A DNA stretch of 45,268 bases from a bacterium BMS3Abin08 (GTDB lineage Bacteria; Nitrospirota; Thermodesulfovibrionia; Thermodesulfovibrionales; JdFR-85). The DNA lies in contig BDTA01000077.1 in assembly GCA_002897935.1 (NCBI GenBank), forward strand, positions 1 through 45,268, given 5' to 3'. The notes below the pieces were generated by a model. That model had not been told where the DNA came from, did not search any database, and was given only the letters and a program-made list of their open reading frames with translations. This document shows, piece after piece, positions 36,737-45,268 of the stretch (position 1 is its first letter; the number at the start of each line of letters is the position of its first letter). A program made the position numbers and the translations under genes.

Positions 36737-36862
36737 GACAAAAAACCTCCTCTTAAAGATTCTCTCCTGCTAAGCAGGATAACAAATTCACAATTCCTTC
36801 AATAGTATATGGTATATATAATATTAAAAGGGATTTAAAAAAATCTATCGAGGTGCATAACC

Positions 36863-39268
36863 ATGAGAAATATAACTTTGCCTATTAGGGGGATGACGTG
36901 CGCCTCCTGCGTCAAGGCCGTTGAAACCGCCCTTGGCAGGATGGACGGGGTCAGGGACGCAGCCGTAAACTTTGCCTCGGAGAAGGCGACACTTACTGCT
37001 GAGAAGGACATACCCGTCGAAAGATTCATAGACACAATCAAAGAGGAGGGGTATGACGTTGTCACGGTAAAAACCGAGTTCGCCGTAAAAGGCATGACCT
37101 GCGCCTCCTGTGTTGCCGCGGTTGAAAAGGCGCTGAAAAGGCTCTACGGCGTCCTCGATGTTAATGTGAACCTTGCCACTGAAAAGGCCTCCATCGAATA
37201 CATACCCACCATTGTAAGCTTCAGTGACTTCAGAAAAGCGGTCAGGGGACAGGGTTATGACGTTGAGACGATAACGGGGGAGTTCATCGACAGGGAAAAA
37301 GAATCCCGCGAGAAGGATTACCGGGACATACTGTACCGCTTTGTAGTCAGTGCGGTCCTCTCCGTCCTTATACTCGCAGGAAGCATCCTGGACATCCCGG
37401 TGCTCTCAAACTGGTTTGTCCTCTTAATACTTGCAACACCCGTACAGTTCTGGGCGGGACTCAGGTTTTACAGGGCGGCATGGTCGGCATTCAAGCACTT
37501 CACAACCAATATGAATACCCTTGTGGTCGTGGGCACCTCCGCAGCATATTTTTACAGTGTTATAGCCACCTTTTTCCCCTGGATATTCGAGGTCGGAGGA
37601 CTTCAGGTTCATGTCTATTTTGATACCTCGGCAATAATAGTCACCCTCATACTCCTTGGACGCCTGCTTGAAGCAAGGGCAAAGGGAAGGACCTCCGAGG
37701 CCATGAGGAAACTCATCGGGCTTCAGGCAAAGACGGCGAGAATTGAAAAAGACGGCAAGGAGGAAGAGGTTCCCATAGACGAAGTAACCGCGGGTGACAC
37801 GGTAATAGTCCGGCCCGGCGAAAAAATACCCGTTGACGGGGTCATAATCGACGGCTATTCCTCTGTAGACGAAGCCATGCTGACGGGGGAGAGTATGCCC
37901 GTTGACAAGACCACCGGTGATATGACATTCGGCGGGACCATCAACAGGGTGGGAAGCTTCAAACTGAAGGCTACCAGGATAGGGAAGGACTCGGCCCTCT
38001 CTCAGATCATACGCCTCGTGGAAGAGGCCCAGGGCAGCAAGGCCCCCATACAGAGGCTTGCCGACAGGGTGGCTTCCGTCTTTGTCCCTGTAGTGATATC
38101 ACTGGGGGTTGCGACCTTCCTGCTGTGGTTCTTCCTTGGTCCGGAGCCTGCATTTACAAGGGCGATGATGAACTTTATCGCCGTGCTGATAATTGCCTGC
38201 CCCTGTGCCCTTGGTCTTGCAACCCCGACCGCTATTATGGTCGGGACCGGCAAAGGCGCTGAACGCGGGATATTGATACGTGACGCAGAGGCCCTGGAGA
38301 CATCACATAAAATCCGGTCCGTCATCCTGGACAAGACCGGGACCATAACAACAGGGGAACCACAGCTGACAGACATTATAAGCACCGATAGTGTTGATAA
38401 AGAGACCCTGCTGAGGCTGGCCGGTTCGGCAGAGAAGGTCTCCGAACACCCCCTTGCCGAGGCAATCGTCAGGAAGGCACTATCCGAGGGGATCGGGCTT
38501 ACCTCCCCCGACGACTTCCAGGCAATCCCCGGAGGAGGCGTAAGCGCCAGGATCGGCGGTGACGATGTCTTTGTAGGAAACCCCTCGCTGATGAAGAAAC
38601 AGGGGATAGAGACCGGGGTTGCCCTGGAGGATGTCAAGAAACTATCCTCTGAAGGAAAAACCGCCGTGCTTCTGTCCGTTAATAAACGAATCCTCGCCAT
38701 CCTGGGTATAGCAGACTCAATCAAGGAGGGCTCGCCCGAGGCCGTCTCTTCACTCAAGAATCTTGGCGTGGAGGTGGTTATGCTTACAGGCGACAACGAG
38801 AGAGTAGCGAAGCGTATTGCAGAGTCCGTGGGGATAGACCGGTTCTTTGCCGAGGTGCTTCCGGAGGGAAAGGTAGACGTTGTTAACCGTCTGAAGGAGG
38901 AGGGAAAGGTTGTCGCCATGGTTGGAGACGGTATAAACGACGCACCCGCACTTGCCGCGGCGGATGTTGGTATTGCCATAGGAACGGGGACGGACATTGC
39001 CATGGAGGCATCCGACATCACCCTGATCAAAGGTGACCTCAGGAGTGTTGCCGAGGCTATCCGCCTCAGCAGACTAACCCTGAAGACAATCAAACAGAAC
39101 CTCTTCTGGGCCTTTTTCTACAACATCATCGGAATCCCCGTTGCAGCGGGCATTCTCTATATCTTCGGAGGGCCGCTCCTGAACCCTGTTTTTGCCTCGG
39201 CGGCAATGGCATTCAGTTCGGTCTCCGTTGTGAGCAACTCCCTGAGGCTCAGGACAAAAAGGCTCTGA
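36863..39268 (+). CDS. copA: Copper-exporting P1B-type ATPase
   Basis: The 801-aa protein pumps Cu+ from the cytoplasm using ATP. It has two N-terminal heavy-metal domains with GMTCASC (residues about 10-16 and 76-82), the TGES loop, the membrane metal site CPC in [12 protein letters not shown], the phosphorylation site DKTGT, and [10 protein letters not shown]. Silver transport is possible. It starts 126 bp from the divergent ferredoxin. Upstream lies AT-rich sequence with a TATAAT at about 36817; no clear copper operator is seen. Confidence 0.95.
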   Translation: MRNITLPIRGMTCASCVKAVETALGRMDGVRDAAVNFASEKATLTAEKDIPVERFIDTIKEEGYDVVTVKTEFAVKGMTCASCVAAVEKALKRLYGVLDVNVNLATEKASIEYIPTIVSFSDFRKAVRGQGYDVETITGEFIDREKESREKDYRDILYRFVVSAVLSVLILAGSILDIPVLSNWFVLLILATPVQFWAGLRFYRAAWSAFKHFTTNMNTLVVVGTSAAYFYSVIATFFPWIFEVGGLQVHVYFDTSAIIVTLILLGRLLEARAKGRTSEAMRKLIGLQAKTARIEKDGKEEEVPIDEVTAGDTVIVRPGEKIPVDGVIIDGYSSVDEAMLTGESMPVDKTTGDMTFGGTINRVGSFKLKATRIGKDSALSQIIRLVEEAQGSKAPIQRLADRVASVFVPVVISLGVATFLLWFFLGPEPAFTRAMMNFIAVLIIACPCALGLATPTAIMVGTGKGAERGILIRDAEALETSHKIRSVILDKTGTITTGEPQLTDIISTDSVDKETLLRLAGSAEKVSEHPLAEAIVRKALSEGIGLTSPDDFQAIPGGGVSARIGGDDVFVGNPSLMKKQGIETGVALEDVKKLSSEGKTAVLLSVNKRILAILGIADSIKEGSPEAVSSLKNLGVEVVMLTGDNERVAKRIAESVGIDRFFAEVLPEGKVDVVNRLKEEGKVVAMVGDGINDAPALAAADVGIAIGTGTDIAMEASDITLIKGDLRSVAEAIRLSRLTLKTIKQNLFWAFFYNIIGIPVAAGILYIFGGPLLNPVFASAAMAFSSVSVVSNSLRLRTKRL

Positions 39269-39300
39269 CGGCATGAGCGCCGCATCATCCTGAACTTCCG

Positions 39301-40689
39301 ATGCAGTGGACCCTCAACAAAAAACTCATCTTTATCATGGTTGCACTCAGTGCAACCATGATCTCCATGATACTCGCCTTCAACCTCTATTCTGAAAGGG
39401 TCCTCTACATGACCCTTGCGAGCAAGATGGGAAGGCTCATGGACTCCACCCGCATCGCAATCGAGGAAATGACGAGTAAGGATAAATCTCAAAGGATAAG
39501 CCTTTTACGGGACCTGAAGAGGCTTAACTCGGAGGGCATCAGGGAAATAAACATAATAGATGCCTCAACCAAAATCACGGCAAGCACCAACCCCGGTAAG
39601 GTCGGGCAAACCACAACCAAAGACATTACCGAACTTATATTCAAATCCGAGCTTGGTGAATTCGTCTCAAAAGAGGGGAGAAATTACAACATTATCATCC
39701 CCGTTGTTGTAAAGGGGGAACACCAGGGCTACATACATTTCGTTATCAGCACCGACGATATAGCAAGGATACTCAAGGCCAACATACTGAGCAGAATAAT
39801 GGCGGCGCTCCTTATACTTGTGCTGGGCACCCTCGGTGCAATCTGGCTGGCAAGCCGTTACACAAGGCCGATAAAGGAGGTGGTGCAAGCTGCCCGTTCA
39901 GTAGCGGCAGGTGATCTCGAGACCGAATTGAGCATAACGGAAAAGGACGAGATAAGAGAACTCAAGGAGAGTTTCAATCAGATGATCCGGAGGCTTTCAG
40001 ACCTCAGGAAACTTGAGGAAAGGGTCAGGGAAACAGAGCATCTCTCAACGATCGGTGAACTTTCGCGTACCATTGCACACGAAATAAGAAACCCCCTGAA
40101 CTTCATCAGCCTCAGCGTTGATCACCTGATGGACAGGTCGGATCAATCATCAAGGGAGCTTCTTCAGAGGATCAAGCAGGAGATCAGGCGGCTTGACACA
40201 CTTGTCGGAAACTATCTTTCTTACGGAAAACCCCTCAAGATAACAAAAAGACCCGTGGACTTGAGGGTCCTTATTGAAGATACCCTCTCACTTGTACGCG
40301 CAAGGGCTGAAAGGGCAGGTATCGCCATCACAAAGGACTACCAGCTTGATCCATCCTTTAAGGCGCCCGTTGATCAGGAGCTGATCAAGACCTGCCTGTT
40401 CAATATCCTTCTCAATGCCTTCCAGGCCATGCCGGACGGCGGCACAATAAGAATAACGACGAGAAAAAACAGTGACGGAGAGGTGATCATCTCCATCAGG
40501 GATTCAGGGACCGGCGTACAAAAAGAGGACCTCGACAGGATCTTTGAACCCTTCTTTACAACAAAACAGAAGGGGCTGGGGCTCGGACTTGCCATGACAA
40601 AGCGTGTAGTTGAAGAACACGGAGGAAAGGTTACCTTTGAGAGCACCGAAGGAGCCGGAAGCACGGTTACATTCACCATGCCGCTTTGA
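39301..40689 (+). CDS. Membrane sensor histidine kinase (HAMP, NtrB-type)
   Basis: The 462-aa protein has a first membrane helix at about 8-27, a periplasmic sensor of about 130 residues, a second helix (ILSRIMAALLILVLGTLGAI), and a HAMP linker. The phospho-acceptor His is in TIAHEIRNPLNF. N, G1 and G2 boxes are clear (LLNAFQAMPDGG, DSGTGVQ, GLGLGLAMTKRVV). The signal is unknown. It starts 32 bp after copA and may be co-transcribed. The probable partner is the NtrC-type regulator at 41796, two genes on. Confidence 0.93.
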   Translation: MQWTLNKKLIFIMVALSATMISMILAFNLYSERVLYMTLASKMGRLMDSTRIAIEEMTSKDKSQRISLLRDLKRLNSEGIREINIIDASTKITASTNPGKVGQTTTKDITELIFKSELGEFVSKEGRNYNIIIPVVVKGEHQGYIHFVISTDDIARILKANILSRIMAALLILVLGTLGAIWLASRYTRPIKEVVQAARSVAAGDLETELSITEKDEIRELKESFNQMIRRLSDLRKLEERVRETEHLSTIGELSRTIAHEIRNPLNFISLSVDHLMDRSDQSSRELLQRIKQEIRRLDTLVGNYLSYGKPLKITKRPVDLRVLIEDTLSLVRARAERAGIAITKDYQLDPSFKAPVDQELIKTCLFNILLNAFQAMPDGGTIRITTRKNSDGEVIISIRDSGTGVQKEDLDRIFEPFFTTKQKGLGLGLAMTKRVVEEHGGKVTFESTEGAGSTVTFTMPL

Positions 40690-40710
40690 GGTTTAAACAA
40701 ACATCCTTCC

Positions 40711-40747
40711 CACCTGCCCCCCACTTGACCCACGACTCATACGGCGG
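40711..40747. repeat. Dispersed 37-bp repeat, copy 2
   Basis: Matches 131-167 with about three mismatches. It lies between the histidine kinase and the J-domain protein gene. Confidence 0.65.
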
Positions 40748-40782
40748 CCTTTCCCCCTGTCTTTAGGCTATAATAAATAACC

Positions 40783-41799
40783 ATGTATCTCTCAAGGGAA
40801 GAGACAGGCGGAAGCCCCCGCTACCTGATAAAAGAGACCTTCAAGGAGGGGAAACAACTGAAGAGTCACGTCCTCTTTGATCTCGGCCCTGACCCCTCTG
40901 AATTCATTGTATACCCGGGTGGAAACAGTTTCTATATCGACGCTGAAGTTGAACTAAGCATTACAGACAATGGGATCGAAGTTGATACATTTGAACTGGA
41001 AGACCTGTTCTTTCCCTTTCTTGACGCCCGTCTCAAGAGGACAATCAGGCCATCCACGGGGTCCGACTATAAGGACCGCTACAGGGGGCTGAGCAAGTCC
41101 TCCCTGATGGAGCTGCAATCCGGTATTCATATCTTTGACAGGAGGAGGCTTCACTTCATCCGGTTCGGCTCGATCAGGCAGGACGATATTGACGCGGTTC
41201 CCTACCGGTACTTCAATCGCCTGCTTGAAAAGTCCAGAGACGAGATAGAGTGTCTCATCATGGAAGCCGAAAGCAGTCTCGGAATGTCCGAACTGAAGCA
41301 TTACGTATACACCATATTCAACCTGCAGCGTTTCTTCCCCAACAACCACTTCGCCGGGACTGCCCCACAGATGCTCGATCAGGAACTCCTTGACAGCCAT
41401 TTCATTGAGGCACTCTGCAGTCTCAATCGTGATACAACCTATACCGGGGAGGATCACTGTCACAAAACCCTTCATCCCCGTCTCCCGCGATATGTAATCA
41501 TGTATTTTGACTATGAATTCGGCCGCGAACCTCACACCGGCCGGTTCAACGGTTTCCGGCACTCGGACAGGGGATTCAAACCTTCCCCTGCCGCCGGTGC
41601 AAAGGGGTTCTCCATACCCGGGGCATGCAGGATCCTCAACCTCTCCGTCGAGGAATACAACAACCTGAACAGGAAGGGGCTCACCAGGCGGTTCAGGAGG
41701 CTTGCCCACGAACATCATCCCGACAAGGGGGGCAACCACGACAGGTTTATCGACCTCTGCAGGGCATATGAAAGGCTCCTGAAAGGGAAGACCGAATGA
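40783..41799 (+). CDS. C-terminal J-domain protein of unknown function
   Basis: The 338-aa protein carries a J-domain at its C-terminus (about 282-336), with the HPD motif in HEHHPDKGG, which stimulates DnaK-type ATPases. The first 240 residues (MYLSREETGG, GNSFYIDAEVELS, FPFLDARLKRT) are not recognised; there is no zinc-finger or G/F region. TATAAT at 40769-40774 ends 8 nt before ATG, so the mRNA may be leaderless. Its stop overlaps the start of the NtrC-type regulator (ATGA), tying this protein to the two-component pair around it. A role as a chaperone-linked partner is inference. Confidence 0.85.
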   Translation: MYLSREETGGSPRYLIKETFKEGKQLKSHVLFDLGPDPSEFIVYPGGNSFYIDAEVELSITDNGIEVDTFELEDLFFPFLDARLKRTIRPSTGSDYKDRYRGLSKSSLMELQSGIHIFDRRRLHFIRFGSIRQDDIDAVPYRYFNRLLEKSRDEIECLIMEAESSLGMSELKHYVYTIFNLQRFFPNNHFAGTAPQMLDQELLDSHFIEALCSLNRDTTYTGEDHCHKTLHPRLPRYVIMYFDYEFGREPHTGRFNGFRHSDRGFKPSPAAGAKGFSIPGACRILNLSVEEYNNLNRKGLTRRFRRLAHEHHPDKGGNHDRFIDLCRAYERLLKGKTE

Positions 41800-43190
41800 A
41801 ACCGGCCCACACCGCCGATATACTGATTGTTGACGATGAACCCCTTCAGAGGGAGATCCTCGGCACCATACTCTCCGAAGAGGGGTACAACGTGTTTGAG
41901 GCAGGCTCCGGCGCTGAGGCAATCGGCGTCTTTAAGGAGAACAACCCGCAGCTCGTCCTCACAGACCTCAAGATGCCGGACTTGAGCGGTCTTGAACTTA
42001 TAGAGAGGATTCAATCCTTACGTCCCAAACAACCACCGGCTGTTATCATTATGACCGCCTACGGGACAATCTCATCTGCTGTTGAGGCCATCAAGAACGG
42101 GGCCTTCGACTATCTGACGAAGCCCCTTGACAAGGATGCCCTTCTTCTTAAAATCCGTCAGGCCGTTGAAAGGAATGAACTCCTGAGAGAAAATCTCTAC
42201 CTCAGGGAGACCCTCTACGAACGGTTCCGTATAGACGGCATTATAGGAGAATCCTCAAAGATGAAAACCGTAATCGACACGCTCAGGAAGGTCTCTCCTA
42301 CAAACGCTACCGTCCTTATACGTGGTGAGAGCGGAACGGGCAAGGAACTGGTAGCGCGCGCCATCCACTTCAACAGCCCCAGGAGGACAAAACCATTTAC
42401 CGCAATAAACTGCGCCTCCATCCCCGAAAACCTCCTCGAGAGTGAACTCTTCGGTTACGAACCGGGCGCCTTCACCGGTGCAACATCGAGGAAAAAGGGA
42501 CTCATAGAGAGCACCGACGGGGGCACCCTGTTCCTTGATGAAATCGGTGACATGCCCGCAAACCTCCAGGCCAAACTCCTGCGGGTATTGCAGGACGGCG
42601 AGGTCAGGCGCGTGGGCGGCAAGGAGTCCTTCAGGGTAAACATAAGGACCATAGCCGCCACCCATCAGAACATCGAGGAACTGATCGGGGACGGCAAGTT
42701 CAGGGAAGACCTGTATTACAGGCTGAAGGTAGTTACCATAAACCTTCCTCCGTTAAGGGAACGCAGGAAGGATATCCCCCTCCTTTCCGATTACTTTCTC
42801 AGGAAATACAACGAGGAATTCGGGAAGAGGGTATCCGGCATTGAAGAAAAGGCATTGACAGCTCTCATCGATTACAGGTGGCCGGGGAACATCAGAGAAC
42901 TCGAATCCGTCATAGAGAGGGCAATCATTATGTCCGAGTGCAGCACGGTTACCTACAGCGACATAAAGGATGAACTCCCCGTCAGGAAAGACAGGGGCTC
43001 CTTGGACATAGAGATTCCCGACGACGGTATTGTTTTCGAGGATATTGAAAAGGAACTCATGAGGAAGGCCATGGAGAGGACCAATTACGTTGCAAAGAGG
43101 GCCGCCGAACTCCTCGGTATGAGCTACAAGACCTTCTGGTACAGGTGGGAGAAGTTCGGCCTCGGCAAAAACAAAAAAGGTGAAAAATAG
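41796..43190 (+). CDS. NtrC-type sigma-54 response regulator
   Basis: The 464-aa protein has a receiver (D57 in LVLTDLKMPD), an AAA+ domain with Walker A GESGTGKE, the sigma-54-contacting loop GAFTGA, and Walker B DGGTLFLDEIGDM, and a C-terminal Fis-type helix-turn-helix (AAELLGMSYKTFWYRWEKF). It activates RpoN-dependent promoters when phosphorylated. It starts by ATGA overlap inside the J-domain gene. The only sigma-54 promoter I find in this window is at 7892, so a link is possible but not shown. Confidence 0.96.
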   Translation: MKPAHTADILIVDDEPLQREILGTILSEEGYNVFEAGSGAEAIGVFKENNPQLVLTDLKMPDLSGLELIERIQSLRPKQPPAVIIMTAYGTISSAVEAIKNGAFDYLTKPLDKDALLLKIRQAVERNELLRENLYLRETLYERFRIDGIIGESSKMKTVIDTLRKVSPTNATVLIRGESGTGKELVARAIHFNSPRRTKPFTAINCASIPENLLESELFGYEPGAFTGATSRKKGLIESTDGGTLFLDEIGDMPANLQAKLLRVLQDGEVRRVGGKESFRVNIRTIAATHQNIEELIGDGKFREDLYYRLKVVTINLPPLRERRKDIPLLSDYFLRKYNEEFGKRVSGIEEKALTALIDYRWPGNIRELESVIERAIIMSECSTVTYSDIKDELPVRKDRGSLDIEIPDDGIVFEDIEKELMRKAMERTNYVAKRAAELLGMSYKTFWYRWEKFGLGKNKKGEK

Positions 43191-43277
43191 TCCCTTTTTG
43201 ATATAATATCCCTTTCCGGATCTTGGGTACCTTGTCCTTTGCAACTCTAAACATGAAAACTTTTCCGAGGAGGCACT

Positions 43278-44447
43278 ATGTCAATAAAGATTGAACTTGC
43301 AAGGCGCCTAAAAAACCTGCCCCCCTATCTCTTCGCCAGGATCGATGAAATGAAGTCCGAGGCCCTAAAGAAAGGAACCGACCTTATTGATGTCAGCATA
43401 GGCGACCCCGATCTTCCCACCCCTGAACATATAGTCAGGGCAATGCAGAGGGCGGTTGAAAACCCCGAATATCACAAGTACCCCTCATACCAGGGCATGC
43501 TCTCCTTCCGTGAGGCCGTTGTCGGCTGGTATAGGGACAGATACGGTGTTATCCTCGATCCGGCTTCAGAAGTCCTTTCCCTGATCGGCTCCAAGGAGGG
43601 CATCGGGCATATTCCACTCGCCTTCATAAATCAGGGGGATGTTCTTCTCTGCCCGAGCCCCGCCTATCCGGTGTATGCCATAGGGGCCCTCTTCGCCGAC
43701 GGAGAACCGTTTTATATGCCTTTGAGGGAGGAAACCGGGTTCCTTCCGGATTTCGGGGCTGTGCCCGCGGATATTCTCAGAAGGGCAAAGATGATGTTCC
43801 TGAACTATCCCAACAATCCGACTACGGCCCTTGCCGGCAGGGAGTTCTTTAACGAGGCAATAGAGTTTGCAACGAAGCATGACATCATAATCTGTCATGA
43901 CGCAGCTTACTCGGAACTCTTTTACGATGGGAAACGGCCCCTCAGTTTCATGGAGATAGAGGGAGCGAAAGAGGTGGGTATAGAGTTCCACTCCCTTTCC
44001 AAGACCTACAACATGACAGGCTGGAGGATAGGCTATGCCGTCGGCAACAGCGAGGTTATCGCAGGGCTTGGAAAGATAAAGACCAATATAGACTCCGGGG
44101 TGTTCCAGGCCATCCAGGAGGCATCGATAACCGCCCTGAACACAGGTGACGATATCCTTTCTGAAATAAGGAATACCTATCAGGCAAGGAGGGATATCCT
44201 CTATGAGGGCCTGAAGGAGATAGGGCTCGACGTCATAAAACCCATGGCTACCTTCTATCTATGGACAAAGGTTCCATCCGGGTATTCATCAGAGGACTTT
44301 GTCGTTCATATCCTCGAAAAGGCAGGTATCCTCTGCACGCCCGGCAACGGCTTTGGTGAACCCGGCGAGGGATATATCCGGTTTGCCCTTACCGTCACGG
44401 ATGAAAGGACCAGGGAAGCGGTTGAGAGGCTCAAAGCAGCAGTATAA
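43278..44447 (+). CDS. dapL: LL-diaminopimelate aminotransferase
   Basis: DapL turns tetrahydrodipicolinate directly into LL-diaminopimelate using glutamate, a short route to lysine and peptidoglycan. The 389-aa PLP enzyme shows NLPPYLFARIDEMK near the start, IDVSIGDPDLPTP, the NYPNNPT motif and the PLP lysine in SLSKTYNMTGWRIGYA. Some close relatives are other aminotransferases; the start and the overall pattern fit DapL best. A GGAGG site precedes ATG 43278. Confidence 0.9.
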   Translation: MSIKIELARRLKNLPPYLFARIDEMKSEALKKGTDLIDVSIGDPDLPTPEHIVRAMQRAVENPEYHKYPSYQGMLSFREAVVGWYRDRYGVILDPASEVLSLIGSKEGIGHIPLAFINQGDVLLCPSPAYPVYAIGALFADGEPFYMPLREETGFLPDFGAVPADILRRAKMMFLNYPNNPTTALAGREFFNEAIEFATKHDIIICHDAAYSELFYDGKRPLSFMEIEGAKEVGIEFHSLSKTYNMTGWRIGYAVGNSEVIAGLGKIKTNIDSGVFQAIQEASITALNTGDDILSEIRNTYQARRDILYEGLKEIGLDVIKPMATFYLWTKVPSGYSSEDFVVHILEKAGILCTPGNGFGEPGEGYIRFALTVTDERTREAVERLKAAV

Positions 44448-44466
44448 CCTCCCTCACCCGCAAGTC

Positions 44467-44958
44467 ATGGCTATCGTATACATAGGAATTGGAACAAACC
44501 TCGGCAACCGCGAGAAAAACTGTTGGAAGGCCCTTGAGAGGCTTGAAGAGATAGGTGTAAGAGTAACGAAGAGGTCTTCCCTTTATGAAACCGACCCCTG
44601 GGGCGTCAAGGATCAGCCCCCCTTCATCAATATGGCCGTGGAGACGGAAACCGCTTTTTTGCCGGAGGATCTCCTTGTGAAGCTCAAGGCAATTGAAACA
44701 ACGATGGGGAGGGAGAAGACGTACAGGTGGGGGCCCCGCGTCATCGACCTCGATATCCTCTTCTATGACGACATGGTAGTCGATACCGGTTCGCTCAGGA
44801 TTCCCCACCCCCGTCTCCATGAGAGGGCGTTCGTTTTAGAACCACTGTCGGAAATTGCGTCTGAGTTTATTCATCCCGTTATGGGAAGGTCCATTAAGGA
44901 GTTGTTAGGGGAAGTGAAGTCGAGCTCTCCGACCAAAAGTCGGAACTTGCCGATGTAA
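44467..44958 (+). CDS. folK: 2-amino-4-hydroxy-6-hydroxymethyldihydropteridine pyrophosphokinase
   Basis: FolK transfers pyrophosphate from ATP to the pterin alcohol in folate synthesis. The 163-aa protein has YIGIGTNLGNRE at the start, YETDPWG, and RWGPRVIDLDILFYDD with the metal-binding Asp pair. The last 14 residues (KSSSPTKSRNLPM) lie on a repeat-type hairpin at about 44928-44947, so the original tail may have been replaced. Start 44467 follows dapL by 19 nt. Confidence 0.95.
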   Translation: MAIVYIGIGTNLGNREKNCWKALERLEEIGVRVTKRSSLYETDPWGVKDQPPFINMAVETETAFLPEDLLVKLKAIETTMGREKTYRWGPRVIDLDILFYDDMVVDTGSLRIPHPRLHERAFVLEPLSEIASEFIHPVMGRSIKELLGEVKSSSPTKSRNLPM

Positions 44959-44975
44959 GGAAAACCTGATTAAAC

Positions 44976-45190
44976 AGAGTCCGTGTATAAATTACGGTTA
45001 TTTGTCATTCCCGCAAGTGAATCCCGAACGCTTTCGGGAGTCGGGAATCCTTCTTAAAAAACGATTCCGGACAAGCCGGAATGACAGAAAAACAACCGCT
45101 CTGCGCTTTGAACGACTCCCCGAACGCTTTCGGGGAATGACGGGAGAACGTCAACTGTTCGATCCTTCATTCCCGACCAAAGGTCGGGGC
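44976..45190. repeat. MITE-like repeat, incomplete copy, with REP-like hairpins
   Basis: The left terminal repeat AGAGTCCGTGTATAAA (44976-44991) is followed by the GTCATTCC...GGAATGAC unit (45004-45085). CCCCGAACG...CTTTCGGGG and CCGACC...GGTCGG hairpins follow to about 45190. No right terminal repeat is visible. Confidence 0.6.
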
Positions 45191-45213
45191 TTTCGCCGGG
45201 ATGTATTGTAATC

Positions 45214-45268
45214 TCAGGCGTGTTTTTTTACGAAATCCCCGAACCCCTTGAGTATTTTAAGCCCGGTT
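45214..45268 (-). CDS. C-terminal end of a gene running in from the right (partial)
   Basis: On the minus strand an open frame enters from the window edge and ends at TGA 45216-45214, coding for the tail GLKILKGFGDFVKKHA. The amphipathic, basic tail looks like real protein, but 18 codons are too few to name a family. Confidence 0.4.
   Translation of the reverse strand, partial: TGLKILKGFGDFVKKHA

Overview
The window reads as a chromosomal segment of an anaerobic or microaerophilic Gram-negative-type bacterium. The best guess is a member of the Nitrospirota (Thermodesulfovibrio-like) or a related deltaproteobacterial lineage. The basis is gene style: an F1 operon with paired b and b' subunits, LL-diaminopimelate aminotransferase (DapL), Hnd-type NADH/iron-sulfur subunits, sigma-54 regulation, selenocysteine use and many short intergenic repeats. 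This placement is inference. No rRNA or marker tree is available.

Layout. 1-5.1 kb (+): manC (GDP-mannose synthesis), cysC (APS kinase), a NusG-family specialised elongation factor with a near-consensus promoter, a small membrane protein, and larC (nickel-pincer cofactor synthesis). 5.2-7.4 kb (-): tRNA-Val(UAC) and an archease-rtcB RNA-repair pair. 7.9-15.1 kb (+): a sigma-54 promoter followed by a receiver/GcvH-like fusion, a receiver/HndA (NuoE) fusion, HndB-like and HndC-like proteins, and a NuoG/formate-dehydrogenase-like subunit without a catalytic Cys or Sec. 15.2-20.7 kb: a small zinc-finger protein, a Bax-like glucosaminidase, a polysaccharide deacetylase, a minus-strand cassette of a predicted PDDEXK nuclease and two tiny proteins, then hisD and a CPBP protease. 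20.7-29.5 kb (-): a pyrimidine operon, pyrR-pyrB-pyrC-carA-nitroreductase-membrane protein-carB, with a readable PyrR attenuator. 29.6-35.7 kb (-): ATP synthase genes b', b, delta, alpha, gamma, beta, epsilon; subunits a and c are not here. 35.9-45.3 kb: a coiled-coil/lysine-rich protein coupled to a glutaredoxin, a ferredoxin, a copper ATPase, a histidine kinase, a J-domain protein, an NtrC-type regulator, dapL and folK.

Most notable results. (1) Two genes are interrupted by an in-frame TGA exactly where a functional cysteine belongs. In RtcB it is residue 98, the metal-binding Cys of the RNA ligase; in a glutaredoxin it is the first Cys of the CxxC site. Both TGAs are followed by a hairpin of bacterial SECIS type. 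They are best read as selenoproteins, and the RtcB case is the more surprising. (2) The 7.9-15.1 kb operon looks like a little-described system: a soluble NAD(P)H-oxidising iron-sulfur module physically joined to phospho-receiver domains, led by a receiver fused to a lipoyl-carrier-like (GcvH) domain. An NtrC-type activator that could serve the sigma-54 promoter lies 34 kb downstream.

The intergenic space carries several dispersed repeat families: a MITE-like element with 16-bp terminal inverted repeats and several short REP-like hairpins. Repeat-like sequence also appears inside coding frames, as apparent in-frame insertions in carA, carB and pyrC and as the C-terminal tails of CarB and FolK. 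Several genes have a -10 box only 6-10 nt from the start codon, which suggests leaderless mRNAs.
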